Assembly (NCBI RefSeq): GCF_030056655.1
Contig: NZ_JASHIE010000005.1
Span: forward strand, 310,001-374,000
Length of the DNA stretch: 64,000 bases
Source of the DNA: Flectobacillus rivi
GTDB lineage: Bacteria; Bacteroidota; Bacteroidia; Cytophagales; Spirosomataceae
Direction of reading: 5' to 3'
This document shows positions 53,416 through 62,770 of the stretch, piece by piece. Made by a program: the position numbers and the translations under genes. The notes beneath the pieces were generated by a model, which ran no database searches, was not told the DNA's origin, and was given only the letters and a program-made list of their open reading frames with translations. Every line of letters begins with the position of its first letter. The stretch's first letter is position 1.

Positions 53416-54822
53416 ATGTCGCACGTAGTATCACCAATAAGAGAAACCCTCGTAGGAGGTGGTAGATCTTATCACGATGTAACACAAGACATCTGCAAGC
53501 AAGTTGAAGGTGAACCAACGAAAGAGTGGAAAATTGCCTTTTCTGTGTCTTGTGTGATTTTCGCCTATGGTGCCTATTGTTTAGGTTACACATGGTGGCA
53601 AGGAATTGGAGTTTGGGGTTTGAACAAGACCGTAGGTTGGGCTTGGGACATTACAAACTTCGTATGGTGGGTAGGTATCGGTCACGCTGGTACGCTTATC
53701 TCTGCTGTATTGTTGTTGTTCCGTCAAAAATGGAGAACTTCAATTAACCGTGCAGCAGAAGCAATGACAATCTTCGCAGTATTATGTGCTGCTTCATTTA
53801 TCTTGGCTCACATGGGTCGTCCTTGGTTGGCTCACTGGGCATTGCCACTTCCAAACACATTTGGTTCTATCTGGGTTAACTTCAACTCACCATTGGTTTG
53901 GGACGTATTTGCTATCTCAACTTACCTTTCTGTTTCATTGGTATTCTGGTATTTAGGTCTTATTCCTGATTTGGCTACAATCCGTGACCGTGCTCAGACT
54001 AAGGCATCTAAATTCTGGTATGGTTTGTTCTCTGTGGGTTGGACTGGTTCTGCTAAAACTTGGGCTCGTTATGAATATGTGTCTTTGATTTTGGCGGGTA
54101 TCTCTACTCCTCTTGTACTTTCTGTACACACAATTGTATCAATGGACTTTGCTACTTCGGTAATTCCGGGATGGCACACTACAATCTTCCCTCCATACTT
54201 CGTTGCGGGTGCTATCTTCTCAGGTTTTGCTATGGTGCAAACTTTGTTGTTGATTACTCGTGTTGCGTTTAAATTGGAAGATTATATCACCATGGAACAC
54301 ATCGAAATGATGAACATCATCATTACAGTAACAGGTTCTATTGTTGGTATTGCTTACTTAACTGAGTTCTTCATTGCTTGGTACTCAGGTGTAGAATACG
54401 AAAGCTACTGTTTCATCAACCGTGCATTTGGTCCTTACTGGTGGGCTTACTGGATGATGATGACATGTAACGTAATCTCTCCACAGTTGTTCTGGTTCAA
54501 GAGTATTCGTACAAACATCCTTATTTCATTCATCCTTTCGGTTGTTGTGAACGTGGGTATGTGGTTCGAACGTTTTGTAATCATCGTTTCTTCATTGCAC
54601 CGTGACTATATTCCATCTTCTTGGGCAATGTTCTCTCCAACGATGTACGATATTGGTGACTATATTTTCTCATTCGGTTTATTCTTCACATTATTCTTCT
54701 TGTTTGCTAAGTTTTTGCCAGTAATCAACATGGCAGAGGTGAAAGCAGTAATGAAAGGAGTTTCTTCAAACTATCCTTATAAGAAGAAATCTGAAGGAGG
54801 AAAAGAATCCGTTACTCATTAA
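53416..54822 (+). CDS. actC: Alternative Complex III subunit ActC: NrfD/PsrC-like quinol-binding membrane protein
   Basis: 468 residues with about ten membrane helices. FVWWVGIGHAGTLISAVLLL and AHMGRPWLAHWALPLPN are conserved in the NrfD/PsrC family and help form the quinol site. ISTPLVLSVHTIVSMDFATS follows. It is expected to oxidise menaquinol and pass electrons to the ActB iron-sulfur chain, possibly coupled to proton translocation. It follows actB by 73 bp containing a hairpin. Confidence 0.96.
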   Translation: MSHVVSPIRETLVGGGRSYHDVTQDICKQVEGEPTKEWKIAFSVSCVIFAYGAYCLGYTWWQGIGVWGLNKTVGWAWDITNFVWWVGIGHAGTLISAVLLLFRQKWRTSINRAAEAMTIFAVLCAASFILAHMGRPWLAHWALPLPNTFGSIWVNFNSPLVWDVFAISTYLSVSLVFWYLGLIPDLATIRDRAQTKASKFWYGLFSVGWTGSAKTWARYEYVSLILAGISTPLVLSVHTIVSMDFATSVIPGWHTTIFPPYFVAGAIFSGFAMVQTLLLITRVAFKLEDYITMEHIEMMNIIITVTGSIVGIAYLTEFFIAWYSGVEYESYCFINRAFGPYWWAYWMMMTCNVISPQLFWFKSIRTNILISFILSVVVNVGMWFERFVIIVSSLHRDYIPSSWAMFSPTMYDIGDYIFSFGLFFTLFFLFAKFLPVINMAEVKAVMKGVSSNYPYKKKSEGGKESVTH

Positions 54823-54840
54823 TAATCATTCAAAAGGGAA

Positions 54841-54861
54841 GGTGCAGAAAGCTTCTGCACC
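54841..54861 (+). other. Intercistronic hairpin actC-actD
   Basis: GGTGCAGAA pairs perfectly with TTCTGCACC around an AGC loop; no T-tract. Confidence 0.65.
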
Positions 54862-54906
54862 ACTTCTAACTTTTGAAATTAATATCAAGACATAACGAAT
54901 ATTAAA

Positions 54907-55431
54907 ATGAATACAACAGAAAAATACTTGGTTGGAGTTTACGACGATGAGGACGAGGTATTACACGCAGTAACTGAAGTAAAAGGAAAAGGCGTGAAAA
55001 TTGAGGAAGTATATACTCCTTTCCCAATCCACGGACTTGATACTGCTATCGGTCACCCGCGTACAAGAATTCCTATCGCTGCATTCTTGTTTGGTTTAAC
55101 AGGTTTGACTTGTGCTCAGTTCTTGATCAATTATACAATGGTTTTTGACTGGCCAATGATTATTGGTGGTAAGGATTTCTTTGCATTACCTGACTGGATT
55201 CCAGTTACTTTCGAAGGTACAGTATTGTTCACTGCATTTGGTATGGTATTTACCTTCTTTGTATCAAATAGCTTGTGGCCAGGTAAAACGCCAAAAACGT
55301 TTGATTTAAGAAGTACTGACGATAAGTTCATCATGACAATCAACATGGGAACTAATAAGAAATCTGAAGCTGAGATTGAAGAAATTTTGAAAGCTTCTGG
55401 TGCAATCGAAGTGAATGTAAAGCAATTCTAA
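54907..55431 (+). CDS. actD: Alternative Complex III subunit ActD (DUF3341)
   Basis: 174 residues. The soluble N-terminus (KYLVGVYDDEDEVLHAVTEV, then EEVYTPFPIHGLD) is the DUF3341 signature, followed by two membrane helices (~57-80 and ~99-120). It is a structural membrane subunit of Alternative Complex III with no cofactor motifs. Position between actC and actE is the standard order. The final ~40 residues are a soluble tail. Confidence 0.93.
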   Translation: MNTTEKYLVGVYDDEDEVLHAVTEVKGKGVKIEEVYTPFPIHGLDTAIGHPRTRIPIAAFLFGLTGLTCAQFLINYTMVFDWPMIIGGKDFFALPDWIPVTFEGTVLFTAFGMVFTFFVSNSLWPGKTPKTFDLRSTDDKFIMTINMGTNKKSEAEIEEILKASGAIEVNVKQF

Positions 55432-55432
55432 G

Positions 55433-55464
55433 CATTGAACCTTAGGAATTCCCCTAAAGCAATG
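55433..55464 (+). other. Intercistronic hairpin actD-actE
   Basis: CATTG/CAATG with inner TTAGG/CCTAA; imperfect, begins immediately after the actD stop. Confidence 0.5.
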
Positions 55465-55490
55465 TCCAACGACTAATTAAAATCAAAAAT

Positions 55491-56108
55491 ATGTTAACTA
55501 ATAAATACATAGGTCTGTTTTTATCGGGAGTTGTTGCTTTATCTGCAACTTCTTGTAAAGATAGCCATAATGACACTGGAACAGAATTTGCTCCAAACAT
55601 GTACCACTCGGTTGCATACGAACCAATGACTCAAACTGAGGGTGAGTTGAATACAATCAACCCTTATGGTATGAACATGCGTACTCCTGTTAAAGGAACT
55701 GTACCACGCGAAAAATTTGCTGCTGCGGATGGAGACACTGTAAATAGCAAATTAATGAAAATGGATATGATTGCTCGTAATATCGGTAAAGACGATATGG
55801 CTTCTTCAGAAGCATTGTTGTCGAATCCATATCCAGCAACCCCTGAAAACATTGAAGCAGGTAAGACTCAATATGAAAGATATTGCCAACACTGCCACGG
55901 TGAAGCTGGTAAAGGCGATGGCTTAGTAGCAAAAATGTACAAAGGGGTGCCAGTTTATTCATCGGATGCCTTGAAAAGTGTAAACGACGGACATATTTAC
56001 CATACTATTACGCATGGTAAAGGACGTATGTGGTCACACGCTTCTCAAATTTCATCGGCAGACCGTTGGAAAATTGTACTTTATGTACACGAATTGCAAA
56101 AGCAATAA
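55491..56108 (+). CDS. actE: Alternative Complex III subunit ActE: monoheme cytochrome c lipoprotein
   Basis: 205 residues. The signal sequence ends in a lipobox-like SATSC, so the protein is probably lipid-anchored at the periplasmic face of the inner membrane. A single heme site, CQHCHGEAGKGDG, lies near residue 133. TITHGKGRMWSHASQI carries the probable axial Met. It is the mobile or docked monoheme electron carrier of the complex, feeding the cytochrome oxidase encoded downstream. Cys22 as the lipid site is inferred. Confidence 0.93.
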   Translation: MLTNKYIGLFLSGVVALSATSCKDSHNDTGTEFAPNMYHSVAYEPMTQTEGELNTINPYGMNMRTPVKGTVPREKFAAADGDTVNSKLMKMDMIARNIGKDDMASSEALLSNPYPATPENIEAGKTQYERYCQHCHGEAGKGDGLVAKMYKGVPVYSSDALKSVNDGHIYHTITHGKGRMWSHASQISSADRWKIVLYVHELQKQ

Positions 56109-56161
56109 TCTACAGTTTTGTAGTTATTAAGCTTAGTCAAAAAAAGCATCAATTTAGATGC
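56104..56161 (+). other. Intercistronic hairpins actE-actF
   Basis: CTACA / TGTAG flanked by AATAA / TTATT (56104-56129), then GCATC / GATGC (56146-56161). Confidence 0.45.
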
Positions 56162-56200
56162 AATCTTTCATACTATTAAACTTACAAACTTTTAAGTATA

Positions 56201-57535
56201 ATGGCGGGACATTCACATTTTTCCCCAGCAAACGTCGAGGAGTTTTATGAATTTACTCCGGAGGCACGCAAGAGAGTGATCACTGCGATGATCATTGGTG
56301 CTGTGCTTTTGGGTATTGGCGTTTTCTTCTTAGGAAGTGGTGAGCACGAAGCTGCTCACGCAGTGGCAGGTCATGCTGCTGAACATGGCGGAGAGCACCT
56401 TTCTGGCGGTGCAGTTTCTCACCATGAATCACCTTGGAATCCATTAAATCGTCTTTGGGTTAACCTTTGGATGAATGGTGTTTTCTTCTCAGGTATTGCC
56501 GTAATCGGTATGTTCTTTGTTGCAGTACAGTACCTTGCTAAAGCAGGTTGGTCATCTGTAGTAAAAAGAATTCCTGAAGCTTTTCCTAAATTCTTGTATT
56601 TTACATTCCCTGTATTGCTTTTGTTGTTTATTTTCAAAGGTGATGTGATTTTCCACTGGATGCACCATGGAATCACTGACCCTGCAAGTGAACACTACGA
56701 TAAAATTATTGCAGGTAAAAAAGGATATTTGAACTTCACTTTCTTCTTGGTTCGTTTGGTTGCTATTTTTACTGTATGGATTGTTCTTTGGAACATGATG
56801 CGTAAAAAATCAATCGAAGAGGATTTGAACGGTGGAACACAAAACTTCTTTGACATGGTACGTATCGGTACTGGTTTCGTTGTAGCAATGGGTATTTCTT
56901 CTTCATTGTCTGCTTGGGACTGGGTTATGTCTATCGATACTCACTGGTTCTCAACAATGTTTGGATGGTATATGTTCTCTAGCTGGCATGTAACTGGTTT
57001 AGCTACAATTACATTGACTGTATTGTTCTTGAAAGACAAAGGATATATGCAGTATGTTAGCGATAGCCACTTGCATGACTTAGGTAAGTTCATGTTTGCG
57101 TTCTCTATTTTCTGGACTTATGTATGGTTTGCTCAATTCTTGTTGATTTACTATGCTAACATGCCAGAAGAAACAATCTACTTCTTAGAGCGTTGGGAAG
57201 GACACAACAAAGTGTACAAAGCAGTTGAAATCTTGAACGTGTTCATGAACTTCTTCTTCCCATTCTTGATCATGATGACTCGTGATGCAAAACGTACTCC
57301 GATTTTCTTGAAAATCTGTTGTTTCTTTGTGATTGTAGGTCACTATTTGGATTTCTACCAAATGATTATGCCGGGTACGGTTGGTCCTCACGGTGGATTC
57401 GGATTAGTTGAGTTTGGTACTGTTATTTTGTTTGCTTCAGCATTTATTTATGTTGTATCTACAGAATTAACAAAAGCGTCTTTGGTTGCTAAAAACCACC
57501 CTTTGTTGGAAGAGTCGCTTCACCACGATATTTAG
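56201..57535 (+). CDS. actF: Alternative Complex III subunit ActF: NrfD/PsrC-like membrane protein
   Basis: 444 residues with about ten helices, homologous to ActC. The N-terminus has a His-rich loop (residues ~50-76, many His/Gly). MSIDTHWFSTMFGWYMFSSW and FSIFWTYVWFAQFLLIYYANMPEE are the conserved membrane motifs of ActF; the latter spans residues ~301-324. It is the second NrfD-like subunit and is proposed to take part in proton handling. It is the last act gene; a strong hairpin follows before the oxidase genes. Confidence 0.94.
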   Translation: MAGHSHFSPANVEEFYEFTPEARKRVITAMIIGAVLLGIGVFFLGSGEHEAAHAVAGHAAEHGGEHLSGGAVSHHESPWNPLNRLWVNLWMNGVFFSGIAVIGMFFVAVQYLAKAGWSSVVKRIPEAFPKFLYFTFPVLLLLFIFKGDVIFHWMHHGITDPASEHYDKIIAGKKGYLNFTFFLVRLVAIFTVWIVLWNMMRKKSIEEDLNGGTQNFFDMVRIGTGFVVAMGISSSLSAWDWVMSIDTHWFSTMFGWYMFSSWHVTGLATITLTVLFLKDKGYMQYVSDSHLHDLGKFMFAFSIFWTYVWFAQFLLIYYANMPEETIYFLERWEGHNKVYKAVEILNVFMNFFFPFLIMMTRDAKRTPIFLKICCFFVIVGHYLDFYQMIMPGTVGPHGGFGLVEFGTVILFASAFIYVVSTELTKASLVAKNHPLLEESLHHDI

Positions 57536-57537
57536 TG

Positions 57538-57572
57538 AATAATTGGATGCCTACGGGCATCCAATTATTTTC
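57538..57572 (+). terminator. Terminator between actF and the cytochrome oxidase genes
   Basis: AATAATTGGATGCC pairs perfectly with GGCATCCAATTATT around a TACG tetraloop, followed by TT. It marks a probable end of the act transcript. Confidence 0.75.
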
Positions 57573-57655
57573 TCAGAATTTTCGAATTCGGTAAAACATT
57601 TTTGCTGAACATTTCATTTTAAGAATTAGATTCAAAACAATAAATTAATTCAGAC

Positions 57656-58771
57656 ATGACATATCTAATAGGTCTTTTGTCAGTAGTATTCTTGGGTTTG
57701 GCAATTATGATTGTCTCTAAGAGTATTGCTCTTTCGAAAGGTATTCAGGGTGCTGATGACTCTGATGCTCGCGTAGATGGGGCCAATAATGGTAATGCCT
57801 TTGGTTTTCTAGTATTCCTTGTATTAGGTTCTATTGCCGCTGCTTGGTCTTTCCTTCACTCACAGCCAGACTTCCTTCCAGTTGCTGGTTCAGAACACGG
57901 TTTGAAAACAGACCAAATGTTCTGGATTTCAATGGGTGTTGTTACAGCTGCTTTCTTCTTAACTAACACATTGTTGTTTGTTTTTGCTTTCTTGTACCGT
58001 TACAAGAAAAACAATGTAGCTACTTTCTATCCAGTAAACCACAAGTTAGAAATCATTTGGACAATTATTCCAGCTATTGTAATGGCCGTATTGGTATTTA
58101 CAGGTTGGAGAATTTGGAGAGATATTACAAAACAAGCTCCAGAAAATGCAGTTGTAATTGAAGTAACTGGTCACCAATTTGGTTGGTATGTACGTTACGC
58201 TGGTAACGATGACAATAAGTTGGGTAACCAAAACTATAAATTGATTGACGATACAAACCAGATTGGTATCGACTTCACTGACGAAAGTTCTTTTGACGAC
58301 TTTACAGCGAATGAATTGCACTTACCAAAAGGTGTACCTGTATTGTTAAAAATTAAAGCACAAGACGTACTTCACTCTGTTTATTTGCCATACCAAAGAG
58401 TTAAAATGGATGCCGTTCCTGGTATGCCTACTAAATTTTGGTTTGTAGCAAACAAATCTACAGATGAGATGCGCGCAGAGTTAGGTAAATCTGATTTCAA
58501 CTATAAGTTGAACTGTACAGAAATCTGTGGTCGTGGTCACTTCGGTATGGCTATCACAGTATTTGTTGATGAACCAGAAGATTATAAAGCTTGGGTTGCA
58601 CAACAAAAACCTTTCTTGACTCAAAATCCTGATTATTTAGCAAAAGTTCCAGAAAAGTTAAAAGGAAAAGCCCAAAAGTATGCTCCTGCTGAAGCTCCTG
58701 CAGCTGAATCAGATAGTACTCAAGCTGCTGCTGGTGCAGCTCCTGCAACTGCTTCTTTGAGAAGAAGATAA
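57656..58771 (+). CDS. ctaC: Cytochrome c oxidase subunit II
   Basis: 371 residues. There is a leading membrane segment (residues 1-22), another at ~46-65, and the two typical subunit II helices around 95-125 and 135-160. The cupredoxin domain holds the CuA site: VTGHQFGWYVRY, HSVYLPYQRVKMDAVPG, and CTEICGRGHFGM with both Cys, the His and the Met ligands. It accepts electrons from cytochrome c (probably ActE) on the periplasmic side. An Ala/Pro/Ser-rich tail ends the protein. The extra N-terminal helices are lineage-typical. Confidence 0.95.
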   Translation: MTYLIGLLSVVFLGLAIMIVSKSIALSKGIQGADDSDARVDGANNGNAFGFLVFLVLGSIAAAWSFLHSQPDFLPVAGSEHGLKTDQMFWISMGVVTAAFFLTNTLLFVFAFLYRYKKNNVATFYPVNHKLEIIWTIIPAIVMAVLVFTGWRIWRDITKQAPENAVVIEVTGHQFGWYVRYAGNDDNKLGNQNYKLIDDTNQIGIDFTDESSFDDFTANELHLPKGVPVLLKIKAQDVLHSVYLPYQRVKMDAVPGMPTKFWFVANKSTDEMRAELGKSDFNYKLNCTEICGRGHFGMAITVFVDEPEDYKAWVAQQKPFLTQNPDYLAKVPEKLKGKAQKYAPAEAPAAESDSTQAAAGAAPATASLRRR

Positions 58772-58826
58772 TCAATTTTTGAAATAGAGTTTTGAACAAT
58801 TACTATTAGAATAATCATTGTAATCT

Positions 58827-60716
58827 ATGGCAACTGCGACACTACACGCAAACGACGCTCACGCACACGGTCATGACCACGAGCACGAGCATCATGAGCC
58901 TGGCTTCATCAGAAAGTATATTTTCTCTGAAGACCACAAAACAATTGCTAAGCAATATTTGATTACAGGTATCATCTGGGCTTTCTTCGGTGGTGCTTTG
59001 TCAATTATCTTCCGTTTACAACTTGGTTTCCCTGATATGAACCTTGACTGGTTAAAACCAGTATTGGGTGAGTGGATCGTGGAAGGTAAACTGGAAAAAG
59101 AATTTTATCTAGCGCTAGTAACTATGCACGGTACCATCATGGTATTCTTTGTATTGACTGCTGGTTTGTCGGGTACGTTCTCAAACTTCTTGATTCCATT
59201 ACAGATTGGTGCAAGAGATATGGCTTCAGGTTTCTTGAACATGTTGTCATATTGGTTCTTCTTCTTATCATCTGTAATTATGTTTACGTCTCTTTTCATT
59301 GAGACAGGTCCTGCTTCAGGCGGTTGGGTAATTTATCCTCCATTGTCAGCACTTCCACAAGCTATGCCAGGTTCAGGCTTAGGTATGACTATGTGGTTGA
59401 CAAGTATGACATTCTTCATCGTTTCACAGTTGTTAGGTGGTGTTAACTATATCACTACAGTGATCAACTTGCGTACAAGAGGTATGTCATTTACTAAAAT
59501 GCCTTTGACTATTTGGGCGTTTTTCTTTACTGCGGTATTAGGTTTGTTGTCTTTCCCAGTATTGTTGTCTGCTGCTTTATTGTTGATTTTTGACCGTAGT
59601 TTCGGTACATCATTCTATTTGTCTGAAATCTATATCGGTGGTGAAGCGCTTCCAAACGTAGGTGGTTCAGCTATTTTGTACCAACACTTGTTCTGGTTCT
59701 TAGGTCACCCTGAGGTATATATTGTATTGTTGCCTGCTTTAGGTATTACTTCTGAAGTTATTGCAACTAACGCTCGTAAACCTATCTTCGGTTACCGTGC
59801 CATGATTGGATCTATGATGGGTATTACAGTTCTTGCGTTTATCGTATGGGCTCACCACATGTTCGTAACTGGTATGAACCCATTCCTAGGTTCAGTGTTT
59901 ATGTTCTTGACGTTGATTATTGCTGTTCCTTCAGCAGTTAAGGCGTTTAACTACATTACAACGCTTTGGAAAGGTAATATCATCTTTACACCAGGTATGT
60001 TGTTCTCTATCGGTCTTGTATCGTTGTTTATTTCTGGTGGTGTTACTGGTATTATCTTAGGTAACTCTGCATTGGATATCAACTTGCACGATACATATTT
60101 CGTAGTAGCTCACTTCCACTTGGTAATGGGTGCTGCTTCTTTCTTCGGATTGTTGGCAGGTGTGTATCACTGGTTCCCTAAATTGTTTGGTCGTATGATG
60201 AACAACACTTTAGGTTATATCCACTTCTGGTTGACATTTGCAGGTGTTTACTGTGTATTCTTCCCAATGCACTATATTGGTATCGCAGGTTTCCCTCGTC
60301 GTTACTACTCATTCACTGCTTTGGCAAACAATGCACAAGATACATTTGCTGATTTGAACGCATTTATCTCAATCGCTGCGATTTTGACATTTGCTGCTCA
60401 AGCAATCTTTGCATTCAACTTCTTCTATTCAATTTTCAAAGGTAAGAAAGCTACTCAAAACCCTTGGAACTCGAATACTTTGGAGTGGACTACTCCAATC
60501 ATCGTAGGTCACGGAAACTGGGAGGGAGAAATTCCAGCAGTATATCGTTGGCCATACGACTATAGCAAGCCAGGTTCAGCATCTGACTTTATTCCTCAAA
60601 ATGTTCCGTTCTCGGCAACTCCTGAGTCGAACTTACCAGAGGAGAATGAAGAAATTGCTAATGAAAAAGAAATCGAAGGTTTGTTGGCAGTACAAAATGA
60701 TGTTTACAATCATTAA
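58827..60716 (+). CDS. ctaD: Cytochrome c oxidase subunit I
   Basis: 629 residues, twelve membrane helices. A His-rich N-terminus (THLHANDAHAHGHDHEHEHH-like, residues ~5-24) precedes EDHKTIAKQYL. Active-site segments: GHPEVYIVLLP (CuB His and the cross-linked Tyr, with the Glu of A1-type enzymes), WAHHMFVTG (CuB His pair), and HDTYFVVAHFHLVMG (heme a3 and heme a His). It reduces O2 and pumps protons. It follows subunit II by 55 bp; subunit III genes lie downstream of ctaA and ctaB. Confidence 0.96.
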   Translation: MATATLHANDAHAHGHDHEHEHHEPGFIRKYIFSEDHKTIAKQYLITGIIWAFFGGALSIIFRLQLGFPDMNLDWLKPVLGEWIVEGKLEKEFYLALVTMHGTIMVFFVLTAGLSGTFSNFLIPLQIGARDMASGFLNMLSYWFFFLSSVIMFTSLFIETGPASGGWVIYPPLSALPQAMPGSGLGMTMWLTSMTFFIVSQLLGGVNYITTVINLRTRGMSFTKMPLTIWAFFFTAVLGLLSFPVLLSAALLLIFDRSFGTSFYLSEIYIGGEALPNVGGSAILYQHLFWFLGHPEVYIVLLPALGITSEVIATNARKPIFGYRAMIGSMMGITVLAFIVWAHHMFVTGMNPFLGSVFMFLTLIIAVPSAVKAFNYITTLWKGNIIFTPGMLFSIGLVSLFISGGVTGIILGNSALDINLHDTYFVVAHFHLVMGAASFFGLLAGVYHWFPKLFGRMMNNTLGYIHFWLTFAGVYCVFFPMHYIGIAGFPRRYYSFTALANNAQDTFADLNAFISIAAILTFAAQAIFAFNFFYSIFKGKKATQNPWNSNTLEWTTPIIVGHGNWEGEIPAVYRWPYDYSKPGSASDFIPQNVPFSATPESNLPEENEEIANEKEIEGLLAVQNDVYNH

Positions 60717-60733
60717 TAACTGCATATATTGAT

Positions 60734-60776
60734 TTGAGAATGTAGAGTGTGGAAAATCTACACTCTACATTCTCAA
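60734..60776 (+). terminator. Long hairpin between subunit I and heme A synthase genes
   Basis: TTGAGAATGTAGAGTGT (60734-60750) pairs perfectly with the 17 nt at 60760-60776 around a 9-nt loop. There is no good T-tract, so it may be a partial terminator or a 3'-end stabiliser for the oxidase message. Confidence 0.6.
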
Positions 60777-60856
60777 ATTCATTTTTGGGAATTACCCAAT
60801 TATACTTTTTCAAGATTTGATTCTTTTGATTCAATCTAAAATCCAATTTTAAATCT

Positions 60857-61819
60857 ATGTGGTTCCGTAAGCTTGGTCTTGTTACAATCGTCTCGATTTA
60901 CTTATTAGTATTAGCAGGAGGTATTGTAAGAAGCACGGGGTCGGGAATGGGTTGTCCGGACTGGCCAAAGTGTTTTGGCATGTGGGTTCCTCCCACAGAG
61001 GTAAGTCAGTTACCTCCTAATTATCAGGAAATTTATGCTGAGAAACTTCACGGAGAGGTGGAGTTTAATTCTGTAAAAACATGGATTGAATATGTGAACA
61101 GATTGGTAGGTGCGTTTACAGGTATTGTAGTTTTTGGCGTATTTGTAGCTTCGTTTAGTTATCGTAAAAGAGATAAAAAATTGATTTTCTTATCATTCTT
61201 ATCGGTAATCTTGATTGGTGCAAATGCTGCATTAGGTAAATTTGTAGTTGACTCGTTTTTAAAACCTGGTGTTGTTACAGCACACATGTTATTGGCAATT
61301 TTAGTAGTATTTGTGCTACTTTACTCTATTGCAAGAGCGTGGTCTGAAGTTATCGAAACTGAAAAAGTTACAAATAAGCCCACTTTAAATAAGATATTAT
61401 TACTTCTTTTGATATTGTCAACCGCTCAGGTATTGATTGGAACACAGGTTAGAGAAGCTATCGATAAAATTATTGCAAACCCTATTTTTGGTTACGACCG
61501 CTCTACTTGGATAGAACAATTAGGTTTGTCTTTTTACATACATCGCTCTTTCTCATTAGTATTGCTAGGCTTGCATGTGTATTTGATTATTCAGTTAAAA
61601 AAGAATATTCAAGCAGAAGGAATTCTTTATAAGTTTTTCAAAGCATTAGTACTATTGGTGATTGTTGAAATTGTATCAGGCGCCGTAATGGCGTACTTCA
61701 GTGTACCAGCTTATATTCAACCTGTACACTTAACACTAGCGATTGTAGCACTTGGATTACAATTTGTAATCTTATTGTTGCTCAATTCTGAAAAAGTATT
61801 TCAAAAGGAAACGGCGTAA
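60857..61819 (+). CDS. ctaA: Heme A synthase (COX15/CtaA family)
   Basis: 320 residues, eight membrane helices. RSTGSGMGCPDWPKCFGMW near residue 25 holds the conserved Cys pair; the His residues of the heme sites appear in EYVNRLVGAFTG-type, VTAHMLLAILV, HRSFSLVLLGLHVYL and VHLTLAIVALG segments. The enzyme oxidises the C8 methyl group of heme O to give heme A for the oxidase encoded upstream. It is followed by ctaB after 18 bp, which makes heme O. Confidence 0.95.
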   Translation: MWFRKLGLVTIVSIYLLVLAGGIVRSTGSGMGCPDWPKCFGMWVPPTEVSQLPPNYQEIYAEKLHGEVEFNSVKTWIEYVNRLVGAFTGIVVFGVFVASFSYRKRDKKLIFLSFLSVILIGANAALGKFVVDSFLKPGVVTAHMLLAILVVFVLLYSIARAWSEVIETEKVTNKPTLNKILLLLLILSTAQVLIGTQVREAIDKIIANPIFGYDRSTWIEQLGLSFYIHRSFSLVLLGLHVYLIIQLKKNIQAEGILYKFFKALVLLVIVEIVSGAVMAYFSVPAYIQPVHLTLAIVALGLQFVILLLLNSEKVFQKETA

Positions 61820-61837
61820 ACGAACGTCAAGTAACAA

Positions 61838-62725
61838 ATGGTTACCACAAACGAAAACATCTCAATAGGTACTGCTGGTAAGGTAAAAGCATATTATGAG
61901 TTATTAAAGTTTAGATTATCATTCTTAGTAGCATTCTCTGGAGCATTTGGTTATTCACTTGCAGTAGAAAGAATCGATTGGGAACGATTAATTTTGATAA
62001 GTTTAGCAGGTTTTCTTATTACAGGAGCTGCAAATATTGTCAATCAAGTTAAAGAAATAGAGTTAGATAAACTCATGAAACGTACAGCAGGTCGACCACT
62101 TCCAACAGGGCGATTATCTGTCAAAGAAGCTTCAATATATTGTTTGATTTTGCTATTGCTATCAAGCTATATATTGTTTTTTGAGTTCAACTTCAAAGCA
62201 GGGGTCATTGGCGTTCTTTCATTTATTTTATATGGATTTGTATATACTCCTCTCAAAAGAGTTGGTCCCATTTCTGTATTTGTAGGAGCAATTCCAGGGG
62301 CATTTCCTCCGATGATTGGCTGGATTGCAGCTACAAACCACTTTGGCTTGGAGCCTGGCATTTTGTTTGCCATCCAGTTTTTCTGGCAATTTCCTCACTT
62401 TTGGGCAATTGCATGGGTCGCTGATGAAGATTATCAAAAAGCAGGATTTAAAATGCTTCCGAACAATGGACACAAAGATCTGCGAACAGCAATCACCATT
62501 ATGATCTATACCATCTTTTTGGTACCATGTGGCTTTGTTCCTTATATGCTTGGTATGGCTGGTGTTAATTCCGCTATGATTGCGGTACTTTGTGGAGTAT
62601 TGTTTTTATCTCAAACCTTTTACTTAATGATGAAGCCAACAGATAAATCTGCATTGATGATGATGTTCGGCTCGTTTATTTATCTCCCTATCGTTCAAAT
62701 TGCCTTTTTGATGGATAAGGTATAG
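61838..62725 (+). CDS. ctaB: Protoheme IX farnesyltransferase (heme O synthase)
   Basis: 295 residues. The UbiA-family motif NIVNQVKEIELDKLMKRTAG (N...D...D...RT) followed by RPLPTGRLS is diagnostic, and the second Asp-rich motif is WVADEDYQKAGFKMLP. About eight or nine membrane helices. It joins farnesyl diphosphate to heme B to give heme O. It starts 18 bp after ctaA, so the pair is an operon delivering heme A. Confidence 0.95.
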   Translation: MVTTNENISIGTAGKVKAYYELLKFRLSFLVAFSGAFGYSLAVERIDWERLILISLAGFLITGAANIVNQVKEIELDKLMKRTAGRPLPTGRLSVKEASIYCLILLLLSSYILFFEFNFKAGVIGVLSFILYGFVYTPLKRVGPISVFVGAIPGAFPPMIGWIAATNHFGLEPGILFAIQFFWQFPHFWAIAWVADEDYQKAGFKMLPNNGHKDLRTAITIMIYTIFLVPCGFVPYMLGMAGVNSAMIAVLCGVLFLSQTFYLMMKPTDKSALMMMFGSFIYLPIVQIAFLMDKV

Positions 62726-62770
62726 CCTGTAAAATATTTAGAGAGAAACAACAAGCAAAAACTTAATATA

